DNA of 64,000 nucleotides from VRUE01 sp035605695. Its GTDB lineage: Bacteria > Actinomycetota > Thermoleophilia > Solirubrobacterales > 70-9. Positions 35,763 to 45,178 of this stretch are shown in pieces. Position numbers and translations under genes: made by a program. The stretch's first letter is position 1, and the number at the start of each line of letters is the position of its first letter. Below the pieces are notes generated by a model. That model made no database searches. It was not told the origin of the DNA and saw only the letters and a program-made list of their open reading frames with translations. The stretch lies in contig DATNGZ010000027.1 of assembly GCA_035605695.1 (NCBI GenBank), positions 25,277 to 89,276 on the forward strand, written 5' to 3'.

Positions 35763-36284
35763 CTACGGGATGGCGACCGACTCGCGCGCGGTGAGCTGGA
35801 CGATCGGAATTGTCCGGTGCACCTTCGCTGCTTCTCGGCGGTAGACCGCGAAGGGCGCGAAAACGCGGTCGGCGAGCGCCCAGAGCCTGCGGCGCTCCGC
35901 TTCGTCGCTGACCACTGTTGCCCGCATCGGGATCCCGCCGAAAGTGACCTCGGGATTGGCCCGAAGATTGTGAAACCAAGCCGGGTGTGTTGCAAAGCCG
36001 AGCTTTGAGGCAACGATCGTGACCCGGTCGCCGTCATGGAAGTAAATGACGACGTTGCGTCTCACCGCGCCGCTCTTCGCACCCAACGTTTCGAGCAGCG
36101 CGGTGGGGATCGTCAGGTCCAGCCCGACGCGGCCCCGGCTAACCCTCATCAGATACGGGTCGACCTTCCAGACCACGTGAACCGAGAGAAACCTCCCCAG
36201 GCGGGTGTTGGAGAAAGCGGCATAGGCGCGGCTGAACAGGCCGGGTGGCTGATCGGGGTCGACGTACTTGAGCTGCGCGCTCAC
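35763..36284 (-). CDS. Ddn-like F420-dependent nitroreductase-family protein
   Basis: The 173-residue protein has the Ddn core at about 65-135: LLETLGAKSGAVRRNVVIYF, DGDRVTIVASKLG, THPAWFHNLRANPEVTFGG. An N-terminal helical extension contains KVDPYLMRVSRGR. The GTG start at 36284 overlaps the stop of the oligopeptide-binding protein gene (GTGA), so translation is probably coupled. Confidence 0.85.
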   Translation of the reverse strand: MSAQLKYVDPDQPPGLFSRAYAAFSNTRLGRFLSVHVVWKVDPYLMRVSRGRVGLDLTIPTALLETLGAKSGAVRRNVVIYFHDGDRVTIVASKLGFATHPAWFHNLRANPEVTFGGIPMRATVVSDEAERRRLWALADRVFAPFAVYRREAAKVHRTIPIVQLTARESVAIP

Positions 36285-37930
36285 TTGAACTGGAAGCTGG
36301 CCAGGTCGGCTCCGAACAGCGGGTTCCAGACGACTTTGCCGAGGTCGATCGCCTCCGAGACCATCATCGAAGCCGTGGGGTTGCCGATCGGTACCCAGGG
36401 AGCGAGTTTCATGTAGCTGCGGTCTAGCGCTGCGTATCGGCGCTCCCGAGCCGGGCCGATCGGCCCCCCTTCGCCCAGCGCTTCGATCTTTGAGTCGAGG
36501 GCGGGAACGTCGATCCGTGCAAAGTTGGTGTTGTTGGTCCGCGCCACGCTGGCGCCGAGCAACGTAGGGAGGAAAAAATCGTCCGGGTGAGGGTAGTCGG
36601 CGTACCAGTTCGACCAACCGGTGTCGAGATTGGGCGTCGAGCTGTTGCCGATCGTGGTGAAGTAGTCGAAGTAGCTGACCACCTTCAGGTGGGCGTGAAG
36701 GCCGATCCTCTCTAGCTGTGATCGGTAGTAGGCAGCCGCGTCGCGGTTTACGGATTCGGTGTCTGTCCAGACGGTCACGTCGCGGTCCGACGGATCGGCC
36801 GCCGCGACGAGGCGCCGGGCCCTTGCCATGTTGTGTGTGTAGAGAACGAACTTCCGGTAACCGGGCATCCCGGGCGGCAGGATCTGCTGTGAGGGGGCCA
36901 GCTGCCCATCGTAGATCCCCCGCATGACCGATGGATCGATCGCGTAGTTGGCCGCCCGGCGAACCCGGAGATCGTTGAAGGGCGGCTTCGTCGTGTTCAT
37001 CCAGAAGTAGAAAGCGGTGAGGGTCGGCTCGGCGCGAAATTGGCTCCCTCCGTACTTGCGCCGGAGCTCCGCGTACCTGCCGGACGGCGGCGGGCTCTGC
37101 ATCAAGTCGAGGCTGCCGGCCATGACCTGGCTGAGCTGTCTCCTGGGACTCTCGACCCGGACCTCGATCCGATCGACATACCCGCTTGGCAGCCCCGGCA
37201 GCAGTGGCCCGTTGCCCGACGCCCACGCCGGGTTGCGTACGTAGGACCAACCCCCATAGCTGACGTCGGTTATCGCGTAGGGACCGGTGGCCGGCGGCGG
37301 GCTGAAGGTCTGGGATCGCATCGGCGTGTCCGCAGGCACGGGCGCCGCGAAGGGCAGCGCCAGCAAGTCGGTGAAGGTGCCAAACGGCCAGGTCAGGTGG
37401 ATCACGATCTTTCCCGTCCTGTTGTCGGCGGTGATCCCGCCGACCCCACCCCGCCCCGCGCTAACAAACCTTTGGGCGCCGGCGATGACGGTGTAGAAGG
37501 GTGAGGCGCCCGAGTGGACCTCGAGCAGGCGCTTGATTGCAAACTCGAAGTCCGAGGCTCTGACCCTTGTCCCGTCCGAGTACTTCAGCCCCGAACGCAG
37601 GAAAAGGGTGTAGGTCCGGCCGCCGTTCGTGATCTTTGGCAAGCCCTTGGCCAGGCCGGGAACGATGTCCGCGCCCGCCCTGCCGTTCCCATGCCGGAAG
37701 GTGAGCAGCGGGATGTAGGTGTTGTACATCGCCGTCCAGCCTTCGGATGTGTACGAGAGCTGGGGGTCCAGATAGTCGGGCAGCGAACCGGTGGCGGCCC
37801 TCAGCACAGCGTGCTCAGAACTCGCAGCGGTCGAGCGGGTCACGCCGGCCAGGGCAACGGACAGGCATGCGACTGCCGCAACTGCGACAAGGAGCCGCCG
37901 GTCCAATCTCATACCCCCCGACCGCCTCAT
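36281..37930 (-). CDS. ABC transporter substrate-binding protein (SBP_bac_5, peptide/nickel type)
   Basis: The 549-residue exported binding protein has a signal peptide containing LLVAVAAVACLSVALAG. Family-5 motifs are LRAATGSLPDYLDPQLSY, the WTAMYNTYIPLL region, TYTLFLRSGLKYSDGTRVRA, DLRVRRAANYAID and NPLFGADLA near the end. It captures oligopeptides or a similar ligand outside the cell. No permease or ATPase gene is next to it, so it is an orphan SBP or acts with a distant transporter. ATG 37930 and ATG 37912 are both possible starts. Confidence 0.87.
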   Translation of the reverse strand: MRRSGGMRLDRRLLVAVAAVACLSVALAGVTRSTAASSEHAVLRAATGSLPDYLDPQLSYTSEGWTAMYNTYIPLLTFRHGNGRAGADIVPGLAKGLPKITNGGRTYTLFLRSGLKYSDGTRVRASDFEFAIKRLLEVHSGASPFYTVIAGAQRFVSAGRGGVGGITADNRTGKIVIHLTWPFGTFTDLLALPFAAPVPADTPMRSQTFSPPPATGPYAITDVSYGGWSYVRNPAWASGNGPLLPGLPSGYVDRIEVRVESPRRQLSQVMAGSLDLMQSPPPSGRYAELRRKYGGSQFRAEPTLTAFYFWMNTTKPPFNDLRVRRAANYAIDPSVMRGIYDGQLAPSQQILPPGMPGYRKFVLYTHNMARARRLVAAADPSDRDVTVWTDTESVNRDAAAYYRSQLERIGLHAHLKVVSYFDYFTTIGNSSTPNLDTGWSNWYADYPHPDDFFLPTLLGASVARTNNTNFARIDVPALDSKIEALGEGGPIGPARERRYAALDRSYMKLAPWVPIGNPTASMMVSEAIDLGKVVWNPLFGADLASFQFK

Positions 37931-37974
37931 CGGCCAAAGGGTAGACGGCGGGTCCGACTCAGGTACTTATCGAT

Positions 37975-38095
37975 CTAACTAACGACTGCAAAGAGCTCGT
38001 GGACGAGCTTGATCGCGATCGAGCCCTCGCCAACGGCGGAGGCGACGCGGTTCGGCCATCGCGTGCTCAACCGCCAGGTCGGCGTCGAGACCCAG
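37975..38095 (-). pseudogene. Remnant of a thioredoxin reductase-like C-terminus
   Basis: On the minus strand the end NRVASAVGEGSIAIKLVHEL, then FAVVS and a stop at 37975-37977, is the standard C-terminus of thioredoxin reductase-type flavoproteins. Upstream in frame the sequence (WNWVSTPTWRL) no longer matches, and the GDVR motif expected just before it is missing. Only about 40 codons remain. Confidence 0.45.
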
Positions 38096-38443
38096 TTCCA
38101 TCCGCGGGGAGGATCGCTTCGTCGCCGGCTTGATCGGCCCCGCCGGCTTACCCCCGCTTCGAACCGAACGTACGGCAGTTTTTACCCGGGAACGTCCCAG
38201 CGGAGCCGCCTTTGCCCAGGTAACTCACCTCCCCCTCAGTGAAACTTCGAACACCTTCTTCGGTTTCTCGATGTCCACGAGTTTTCTCGGGCATGGAAGC
38301 AACCCGAGGGGTCCAGCTCTGAGCCCCTCCAAAGCTCCATCCAGGTCTATTTCGAACCTCCCCGGACTTCACAGCAATAGGCGGGCGATCGCGGCCCGAT
38401 GCCTGCCGAGCATGCGGGATATGCAGGGAATGCGGCGTTGCAT
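38096..38443. other. Non-coding stretch before tRNA-Pro
   Basis: I see no credible gene here. Open frames on both strands lack ribosome sites and family similarity. Composition is less GC-rich than the flanks. Confidence 0.5.
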
Positions 38444-38517
38444 CGGGGAGACAGGATTTGAACCTGCGACCGCTCGGCCCCCAGCCGAGTGCGCTACCAG
38501 ACTGCGCCACTCCCCGT
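38444..38517 (-). tRNA. tRNA-Pro (GGG)
   Basis: The 74-nt cloverleaf has acceptor CGGGGAG pairing with CTCCCCG, anticodon GGG in GGCTGGGGGCC and T-loop GGTTCAAATCC. Confidence 0.95.
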
Positions 38518-38544
38518 GGCTGCCTTACATTCTGACGAATACGC

Positions 38545-38615
38545 GCGGCGGTAGCTCAACGGTAGAGCCTCAGCCTTCCAAGCTGATGACGCGAGTTCGA
38601 TTCTCGTCCGCCGCT
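38545..38615 (+). tRNA. tRNA-Gly (TCC)
   Basis: The 71-nt cloverleaf has acceptor GCGGCGG pairing with CCGCCGC, anticodon loop CTTCCAA with TCC and T-loop GTTCGATTC. It is divergent to tRNA-Pro, 27 bp away. Confidence 0.95.
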
Positions 38616-38658
38616 CTCTTACAGGCGCGACGCGCTCAAGTTCCGGCCTTCAAGGTCG

Positions 38659-39897
38659 ATGCAGATGGCGTTGATGGGCCGCCGACCTGGGACACGCATC
38701 ACCTTCGTACTCGCTGCCGCCGTCGCTGCATTCTTCCTCGGCGGCTGTGGCGGCTCCTCAGGCGGCGACGGTCCTGAAGCGTCATCCACCAACGCCGGCC
38801 TGGTCTCCTGGTCGCAGTTCGGTCGCGTCCCGGAGCGCACGCACTATCTTCCCGCCCCGCCGCGACGGGCGCTCGACCCGCCGCTGCGCGAAGCCTGGTC
38901 GATCAACACCCACGCGCTGATCGAGTTCCCGCCAGCGATCGCCGATGGCGTTGCTTACGTCGTCAACAAGTACGGCAACGCCAAGGCGGTGCGGCTGCGC
39001 GACCGCAAGGTCCTCTGGGAACGTAATACCGACCCGAAGGACTCGGGGACGCCGACCGACGTAACCGCGCCGGTCTACCACGAAGGCAAGGTCTTCTTCG
39101 CCTACGTCGACGGCAACCTCGCCGCCGTCGATGCCGCCACCGGCAGGCAGGTCTGGACGCGCAAGCTGGCCGGACACCTCGAATCGTCACCGATGGCCGT
39201 CAACGACACGCTCTACCTCGGCACCGACAAGACCAACGTGGTCGCCCTGCGTGCTTCCGACGGCGAGGTTCTCTGGCAGTTCAACTCGCCCGGTGCGATC
39301 AAAGCCAGCCCCAGCTTCCACCGCGGCCGCGTCTTCGTCGCCGACTACCAGAGCTCGATGTTCTGCCTCGACGCAAAGAGCGGCAAGCTGCTCTGGCGCA
39401 CCAACACGTCCCGGGTGCCGCCCTTCGGCCAGGGTGGCTTCTATTCCTCCCCCGCGGTCGGCTTCGGCCGCGTCTACGCCGGTCGCGACGACGGCACGAT
39501 CTTCGCCTTCGACGAAAAGACCGGCAAGGTCTATTGGTCCTTCCCGACCAGCAACTTCGTCTACGGCTCACCCGCAGTCGCCGAGGTCCCCGACACTCCG
39601 CCCACGGTCTACATCGGCTCCTACGACGAGCACTTCTACGCCCTCGACGCGCTGTCCGGCAAGCAGGAGTGGCGCTACGACGTCGGCGGCCCGGTGCCGG
39701 GCACCGCGACCGTGATCGGCCACACCGTCTACACCTCGAGCTTCAAGACCCGCGAGACGATCGGCATCGACGCCCGCACCCACCGCAAGACCTTCCAGCT
39801 CAAACAGGCTGGCTACACGCCGATGGTCTCCGACGGCCGCCGCCTCTTTCTGATCGGTTACTACGAGCTGATCGGGCTGCAGCCAAGGCGACCCTGA
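38659..39897 (+). CDS. PQQ-type beta-propeller lipoprotein
   Basis: The 412-residue protein has a signal peptide and lipobox (FLGGCGGSS), so it is anchored outside the membrane. The rest is an eight-blade-like propeller of PQQ repeats, each with a GxVYWSF or GxxLW-type strand: AVDAATGRQVWTRKLAGH, ALRASDGEVLWQFNSPGAI, CLDAKSGKLLWRTNTS, AFDEKTGKVYWSFPTS, ALDALSGKQEWRYDVGG. The fold resembles BamB and quinoprotein dehydrogenases. PQQ-binding residues cannot be confirmed, and a scaffold role is as likely. Confidence 0.85.
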   Translation: MQMALMGRRPGTRITFVLAAAVAAFFLGGCGGSSGGDGPEASSTNAGLVSWSQFGRVPERTHYLPAPPRRALDPPLREAWSINTHALIEFPPAIADGVAYVVNKYGNAKAVRLRDRKVLWERNTDPKDSGTPTDVTAPVYHEGKVFFAYVDGNLAAVDAATGRQVWTRKLAGHLESSPMAVNDTLYLGTDKTNVVALRASDGEVLWQFNSPGAIKASPSFHRGRVFVADYQSSMFCLDAKSGKLLWRTNTSRVPPFGQGGFYSSPAVGFGRVYAGRDDGTIFAFDEKTGKVYWSFPTSNFVYGSPAVAEVPDTPPTVYIGSYDEHFYALDALSGKQEWRYDVGGPVPGTATVIGHTVYTSSFKTRETIGIDARTHRKTFQLKQAGYTPMVSDGRRLFLIGYYELIGLQPRRP

Positions 39898-39902
39898 TGC
39901 AC

Positions 39903-39947
39903 CGAGTTCGTCTCAGCCCGCGATATATGCGGGTTGGGACGAACTCG
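39903..39947. terminator. Long palindrome filling a convergent intergenic gap
   Basis: Arms 39903-39921 and 39929-39947 pair over 19 positions with two wobble-type mismatches around a 7-nt loop. It fills the 56-bp gap between the stops at 39897 (plus) and 39954 (minus), so it probably terminates both transcripts. T-tracts are absent. Confidence 0.65.
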
Positions 39948-39953
39948 CGGGGC

Positions 39954-40772
39954 TCAGTAGCCGGGGGGATGACGGGCGACGAAACCGTCGGGCACCGCGC
40001 CGGCGACGTGCCAGCGCGGACCCGAGCCGCTGGCGTCGCCGACGGTGTCCCAGCGCAGGCCCGCGATCACTGCATAGACATGGGAGGAGCTCGCGTAAAC
40101 CGTTATCCACCGCCCCGGCCCCGGCGCGCCCCATGAAGCAAGCTGACCCGAAGTGAGCGGGCTCGAGAGGAACCCTCCGCCGGCAAGGGCGAAGCTGACC
40201 GCTCCCGAGCAGTCGTATCCACTCGCATACCACGAGCCATGGCCACCGCCCCAGATATACGGCCTGCCGACGATCGTGTTTGCCGCATTGATCGCGGCGC
40301 CGACCCGTTCGGGGGCGTCGGGCGGGGCCAGCGCGATTCCACTGATGTAGATGGCCGTCGGTCCAGCCGCCCCCGGACTCGAATCCGCGGGGGCCTTGGC
40401 GACGAGCCCTTGACCGGAGACACCCGGGGGCGGCGAATGCGGGGTGCCATTCGAGCCGGCCGACGCAGGCGGCAGCGGCACCGTGCCATCGACGTTCGGC
40501 CTCTCTGCATGGGCCGCTTGGAGCTGCTGGGCGCGCGTTGCGCGCGCTTCAGCCTCAGTGGCGACCTCATATCTCGCGCCCAGATAGATCAGGCTGCCTT
40601 CGATCGCTTCGAGCGCGCCCGTTGCCTTGGCCGCAGTGACGGCAGTGAGGATCGCCTGGTCGAACAGCCCGGGAGTCCCTTCGCTCGAGGCATTCGCAGG
40701 AGCCCCCGAACCCAGTGCGCCAACTGCGAGGAGCGCCCCTGCGCCCAGCTTCAAGCGTCGCACGGCGTGCAT
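39954..40772 (-). CDS. NlpC/P60-type cell-wall hydrolase (secreted)
   Basis: The 272-residue exported protein starts at ATG 40772 with signal LGAGALLAVGALGSGAPANA. A helical N-terminal part and a Pro/Gly/Ser linker lead to an NlpC/P60-like domain at about 165-270. This has GRPYIWGGGHGSWYASGYDC (catalytic Cys at its end, in DCSGAV) and ASSSHVYAVI with the His. It probably cuts peptidoglycan stem peptides. It lies 20 bp downstream of the MMPL gene on the same strand. Confidence 0.82.
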   Translation of the reverse strand: MHAVRRLKLGAGALLAVGALGSGAPANASSEGTPGLFDQAILTAVTAAKATGALEAIEGSLIYLGARYEVATEAEARATRAQQLQAAHAERPNVDGTVPLPPASAGSNGTPHSPPPGVSGQGLVAKAPADSSPGAAGPTAIYISGIALAPPDAPERVGAAINAANTIVGRPYIWGGGHGSWYASGYDCSGAVSFALAGGGFLSSPLTSGQLASWGAPGPGRWITVYASSSHVYAVIAGLRWDTVGDASGSGPRWHVAGAVPDGFVARHPPGY

Positions 40773-40792
40773 GCTCAGCACTGTAGCCCGCC

Positions 40793-43700
40793 TCAAACGT
40801 TGAGCCGCGGTAGCGATCGCTCCAGCCAGCGCGGCAGCCACCAGACCCGGTCGCCGATCAGCAGCATCAACGCCGGCAGCAGGACGATGCGGACCACGGT
40901 AGCGTCGAGAATCACCGCCACGGTCAGCCCCACGCCGAGCTGGCTGACCGTCGCGATCGGCGCCCCGGCGAAGGCGATAAAAACGGCCAGCATGATCACC
41001 GCGGCGCCGGTGATCACCCTTGCGGTCTTCTCGAGGCCGAACTCAATCGCGGCGGCGTTATTGCCCTCGCGGTCGTAGTGCTCGCGCATCCGCATGAGCA
41101 GGAAGACCGCGTAGTCGATCGAGAGCCCGAAGACGATGCCGAAGATCGTCGTGGCACCAACTGCATCTATATAGGTGCGCCCACCCAGCGGCCAGCCATC
41201 GGGAACGTTGGTGAGCAGGGTGAGGATGCCAAAGGCGACGCCGACCGTGACCAGGTTGAGGCCGACCGCGATCGCCGCCAGCGGCAGCGCCCGCAGGACG
41301 AGGATCAGGACGAGGAAGGTGGCAAGGGTAATCGCCGCGATCGCGTATGGCATCCGCTCGCGAGTGACGTGGCTGTAGGTGTTGAGGGTGGCGGGGAAGC
41401 CGGCGACGCCTACGGCCAGGCCCGTGTCCCTGCTCAGCGCTGCGGCATCGACTTCCAGGCGCTTGTTGAGGGCAATCGAGCCCGGCGAGTTAAACGGGAA
41501 GCGGGACATCACAAGAAGAGCAGCGGCCTGGCCGCCGTCTTCGAGGGCAATCGCTTCCGCAGCACGTTCGCGCGTCCGCCCGCGGGTCCCATCCAACGCT
41601 GTGAGCGCCAAGTAACCGGAGTTGAGGAGCCCTGGTGAGGTGCGGCGAAGCCGGCGCAACCGCCGACTTCCCGAGAGGCTCTGAGAGACGACCCGCAGCG
41701 AAGCACGGCGCAGACCCAGCTGGATCGGTCTGGAACGACCGTAGCCCTCGGCAAGGCCCCGCTCGACCCGAGATGAAACGTCGCTGATCTGCGGTAGGCC
41801 GGCGGCAAGTCTCGCCGCCCCGGCGTCGAGTCGCCCAAGCCCCTCCGAGAGCGTCTGGTTTTCGCGCTTGATCCTGGCCGCCCCGCGGGAGATCGCCGCC
41901 CCACCGCCCTTGATTTCGCCCAAAGCATCGGATAGCTGTTTGGCACCGTCAGCGAGACGCAAATTGCCATTGATCGTGCTTTCCATCCAGTACTTCATTT
42001 CTTTCGCGTCCTTCAGGTCTTCGGAGAGCCGGGCCTGAAGGCCGCTTAGTTCGCTTGGCAGCCCTGCGTATTCGGGCGCGTAGGGCTGTCCGTCGGGATT
42101 GGTCCCGCCGGCGGTAGCGAGGGCGAGGCTCACTTCTTGCAAAGCCGGGCCGTAGGCGGGGTCTGACTTGCCGCTCGTCATCGCACCGAGCTGGTCGATG
42201 GCACCTTTGAGCCTTTCGGTGACAGCCTGCGCCGCCCCCTGAAGCTGGGGCAGCTTCGACTCGCTGTCGTGGCCGAGCGACCTGATCAGCTGCCGGCCGT
42301 GCGGAAGTGCGTTTCTGCGTGCATTTGTCGCCAGTCCTGGAAGCGTCAGCTTAAGCAGAAGGGCACCTTCCGCCGCCCTGGCCTGGCCGCCAGCGAGCCT
42401 GCGGGCACCGTCCGCGAATACGCCGAGGCGGACGTTTCCCCGCTGACTACCGGACGCCGCCTGGCCCAGCCCCTTGGCGAGCCTGAGAGCGCCCTCTGCC
42501 GCGCCATCCGAGCCCCTCGCAAGAAGCCCGGTGGCATAGGTCGCGCGCGAGATCCCAGCCCGCAAGCGGGCGACGCCATTGCTGCTGCGGCCCAGACCAC
42601 GGCCGAGCCGCCCCAGAGTCGCGAGCGGTCCTCTCCCACTTGAGCCGATCAGCGTGGTACCGGCGTTACGCAGCGGCGCTACCCCGCGCGCCACCTGTGC
42701 TGGCCCGATCACCGACTGCACGCCGGGAATCGCCGCGAGGTGGCGTTGCCAGCGAGTCAGCGTGGTGAGGCGTTCTGGCTCCGTGATCGTGCCGCGGCTG
42801 GCACTTGCGACGACTACAAACGGCGCTTCGAAACCGCGGCCGACCGAACGGGAAATGAGTTCGTAGTCACGGCGAACAGGGTCGTCGTGGGGAAGCTGGG
42901 CGGTGCTGAGCGGGCCGGTCTTCAGCCCAAGCGCCGGCGCCGCAAGCACCAACACCACTGCCCCGATCAGCGCCGCGACCGGAGCGGGACGCCGCAGGGC
43001 TGCCGAGACCAGCGCCATCAGTCGCGATCGCTCTCCGTCCGGCGCGCCGCCGAGGCGCCAGCGATCGATGTTGGTGCCAACGAGAACGAGCATCGGCGGA
43101 CCGACCAGCGTGGCGACCACAACCGTCAGCAACACCACCAGCGCCAGCGTCGCGGCCAGCGATGCGAGCAGCGCCCCCGGAACGACGAACAGGGCGACGA
43201 TCATCGAGAGCACGAGCGTGCTGCCGGCGAAGACCGTGGTGCGCCCGGCGGTGCGCCGGGTCGCCCAGGCGGCGTCAACGGGGTCGGCGCCCGCGGCCAG
43301 CTCCTCGCGGAAGCGCGAGACCATCAGCAGCGAGTAGTCGACACCGAGGGCCAAGCCCATCATCGTGCAGACGGTGAGCGCCAACGCGTCGATGCCGAAC
43401 CAGTGAGTGAGGATCGCGAGCAGCCCGCGTGAGCTGAAGACCGAGATCGTACCGAAGCCGAGGGGGATCAAGGCCGCGATCGGCGAGCGGAAGACAAGCA
43501 GGAGAACGATCAGCAAGATCGGCAACGCGATCAGCTCGGCGCGCTCGAGGGCGTCGATCGACTCGTCCTGAATCTCTTTTGAAACAGTGGCGAAGCCAGT
43601 CTGGGTGGCGCGCACCGGCACCTGAATGTGAGCCTCGAGAACCCGTTCCAAGTGGGGAACCGTCGTCTTGACGGCCTCGTCGATGCCGACGTGGAAGTCG

Positions 43701-44101
43701 GCGAGAATGAGAGCGCGCCGAGGGCCGGGGCGCAGCTGCCCAACCGAGGTCTTGTCCCACGGAGAGAGCGTCGTGACCCTCGGGTCGCGACGCAGGGTGC
43801 GGATCAGGGCCGGGCCCTGCCGATCGATGTCCGCGGCCGGGCCGCGAAGGAGAATCGGGAAGAGCGCGGTCGGGCCGAAGTGCTCGCTCAGCATGCCGTT
43901 GGCGCGGGAGGCCGAGGTGCCGGAGATTTCGATCGTGCTCGGGCTCAGCCGCTTGTCGAGCCCCGTGCCTAGGGCGATCAGGACGACGACGAGCAGCGAA
44001 GCGATCGCCAGCGTACGGCGGGGATGGCGCAGCATCGCCGGAGCGCGATCCGCGCCCTTGCGTCCGACCCGCGGGTCGGCGTCTTGACCCCAGCTCCCCA
44101 T
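40793..44101 (-). CDS. MMPL/RND-family membrane transporter
   Basis: The 1102-residue transporter has two MMPL halves. The first has helix LAIASLLVVVLIALGTGL followed by a helix cluster at about 190-360 with LPILLIVLLLVFRSPIAALI and GLALGVDYSLLMVSRFREEL. The second ends with GVAFGILTLLTN, FGIVFGLSIDYAVFLLMRMR and a last helix cluster. Between the halves lies an unusually long extracellular region (about 420-800) of helical Gly/Ala/Leu-Arg repeats. It resembles YhgE/Pip-like coiled segments with repeated ARLRAG and ASGSQR-type phrases. Relatives export lipids or siderophores. The cargo is not evident. Confidence 0.88.
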   Translation of the reverse strand: MGSWGQDADPRVGRKGADRAPAMLRHPRRTLAIASLLVVVLIALGTGLDKRLSPSTIEISGTSASRANGMLSEHFGPTALFPILLRGPAADIDRQGPALIRTLRRDPRVTTLSPWDKTSVGQLRPGPRRALILADFHVGIDEAVKTTVPHLERVLEAHIQVPVRATQTGFATVSKEIQDESIDALERAELIALPILLIVLLLVFRSPIAALIPLGFGTISVFSSRGLLAILTHWFGIDALALTVCTMMGLALGVDYSLLMVSRFREELAAGADPVDAAWATRRTAGRTTVFAGSTLVLSMIVALFVVPGALLASLAATLALVVLLTVVVATLVGPPMLVLVGTNIDRWRLGGAPDGERSRLMALVSAALRRPAPVAALIGAVVLVLAAPALGLKTGPLSTAQLPHDDPVRRDYELISRSVGRGFEAPFVVVASASRGTITEPERLTTLTRWQRHLAAIPGVQSVIGPAQVARGVAPLRNAGTTLIGSSGRGPLATLGRLGRGLGRSSNGVARLRAGISRATYATGLLARGSDGAAEGALRLAKGLGQAASGSQRGNVRLGVFADGARRLAGGQARAAEGALLLKLTLPGLATNARRNALPHGRQLIRSLGHDSESKLPQLQGAAQAVTERLKGAIDQLGAMTSGKSDPAYGPALQEVSLALATAGGTNPDGQPYAPEYAGLPSELSGLQARLSEDLKDAKEMKYWMESTINGNLRLADGAKQLSDALGEIKGGGAAISRGAARIKRENQTLSEGLGRLDAGAARLAAGLPQISDVSSRVERGLAEGYGRSRPIQLGLRRASLRVVSQSLSGSRRLRRLRRTSPGLLNSGYLALTALDGTRGRTRERAAEAIALEDGGQAAALLVMSRFPFNSPGSIALNKRLEVDAAALSRDTGLAVGVAGFPATLNTYSHVTRERMPYAIAAITLATFLVLILVLRALPLAAIAVGLNLVTVGVAFGILTLLTNVPDGWPLGGRTYIDAVGATTIFGIVFGLSIDYAVFLLMRMREHYDREGNNAAAIEFGLEKTARVITGAAVIMLAVFIAFAGAPIATVSQLGVGLTVAVILDATVVRIVLLPALMLLIGDRVWWLPRWLERSLPRLNV

Positions 44102-44220
44102 GGGAGCCGACCGTACCTATACAAGTATTGGTACTTCCAGCAGGCTGCGCCGCACACAACAGACGCACAACACACCTAGTTCCAGCGACAACGCGGCTCG
44201 CAACCGTAGATGATGAGTAA

Positions 44221-44475
44221 ATGCCCCAACCCCGCCGCCCGAAAAAACACACCGAGCCCGTCGACTACGGCTGGGTGATCTCGTTCGGATGCAAATCCGC
44301 CGGCGAGCTCCGGCGCCTCAAGGTCGACACAGATCCGGCGACCGATACGCGGCCGATAGAAGTCCCCTGCGCCTGCGGTGAGATTCACCGCGTGACCGTC
44401 TCCCCTTACCGGCGCCGGCGCTCCGCCGACGAACCGTTCGACCTCGAGGTCGCCTCGCTCGACGAGCTGCGCTGA
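44221..44475 (+). CDS. Small conserved protein, 84 aa
   Basis: This basic small protein has a single CAC motif (VPCACGEIHRV) resembling half of a zinc ribbon, preceded by SFGCKSAGELRRLKVDTD. The ATG is at 44221. It has no known function. It converges with HU and is separated from it by a hairpin. Confidence 0.6.
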   Translation: MPQPRRPKKHTEPVDYGWVISFGCKSAGELRRLKVDTDPATDTRPIEVPCACGEIHRVTVSPYRRRRSADEPFDLEVASLDELR

Positions 44476-44497
44476 GGACAGCGGCCCTCGGCGACCT

Positions 44498-44526
44498 GGG
44501 AAGGCGGTGAGATCCACCGCCTTCCC
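44498..44526. terminator. 12-bp stem-loop between convergent genes
   Basis: GGGAAGGCGGTG (44498-44509) pairs exactly with CACCGCCTTCCC (44515-44526), and a flanking T-A pair extends the stem. A run of six A lies on the plus strand after it. It sits between the stops at 44475 and 44536 and probably blocks read-through. Confidence 0.7.
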
Positions 44527-44535
44527 AAAAAAGCG

Positions 44536-44820
44536 TCAGCCGTTGACGGCCTTCTTCAGTTCCGCGCCGGGGCTGAACTTTGCCGCCGTTTTCGCAGCGA
44601 TCTGCATCGACTCGCCGGTCTGCGGATTGCGGCCTTCCCGCGCTGGCCGGGCGACGGTCGAGAATTTGCCGAAGCCGGTGAATTTGACCTCGTTACCCGC
44701 CGCGAGCTGAGCGGTGATCTCCTCGATCGTCGCCTCCACAGCGATCTTCGCCTGGCCCGTCTCGAGTCCGGTCCGCGCGGCTACCTGCTTTGCCAACTCA
44801 TCCTTGGTCGTGATCGACAT
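44536..44820 (-). CDS. hup: HU-family DNA-binding protein
   Basis: The 94-residue histone-like protein has TKDELAKQVAARTGLETGQA, VKFTGFGKFSTVARPAREGR and the DNA-contacting GRNPQTGES arm. Length and motifs match HU, and no lysine-rich actinobacterial extension is present. It compacts DNA and bends recombination sites. It lies just outside the tRNA-Trp island. Confidence 0.93.
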   Translation of the reverse strand: MSITTKDELAKQVAARTGLETGQAKIAVEATIEEITAQLAAGNEVKFTGFGKFSTVARPAREGRNPQTGESMQIAAKTAAKFSPGAELKKAVNG

Positions 44821-45037
44821 CTTCGTCTCCTTGAAGTAGCGGGTGCGAGGCCCAGTTCTGGCCCGTTGTCTCCGGGCTTTCTACACGCCGGGGCGGGCGG
44901 ATCTGGCTCCCGGGGGTCAAGGACGGCACTTCGCGACCGATTTATCGCCCGCTATCCGACCACGAGCTGCGCTCCAAACTGGCCTGGGAGCCATGCAGAT
45001 GCACGCTGAATCGGACGCCGCGGTCCGGGAGGAGACG

Positions 45038-45088
45038 TCGAGCGGGGCAGCCAGGACTCGAACCTGGAATCGCCGGTTTTGGAGACCG
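45038..45088. repeat. att site: displaced tRNA-Trp 3' fragment (left end of island)
   Basis: These 51 bases are identical to 55636-55686, the segment of the intact tRNA-Trp gene from the anticodon arm to beyond the 3' end. The identity ends sharply at both sides. The fragment is in the same orientation as the real tRNA and has no 5' half. Confidence 0.9.
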
Positions 45089-45178
45089 CTAACTCCCAAA
45101 GTGATTTGGCTTCTCAGGCCGGATTCCGAGGTTCAAAACGCCCGGGGGAATGTCTAGGGGAATGAAATATCTGGGTCT

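Noticed and set aside
35763..37250. A 495-codon frame covering the oligopeptide-binding protein gene
   Set aside because: The last 173 codons are the Ddn-like protein starting at GTG 36284. The upstream part is antiframe to a clear SBP and has no family similarity.
44498..44526. CRISPR or phage-related repeat
   Set aside because: It is a single hairpin between convergent genes with no tandem repetition. No CRISPR array was seen anywhere in the window.
45038..45088. A second tRNA-Trp gene
   Set aside because: Only the 3' part is present. The 5' acceptor strand and D-arm are missing and the sequence departs right after the anticodon stem.
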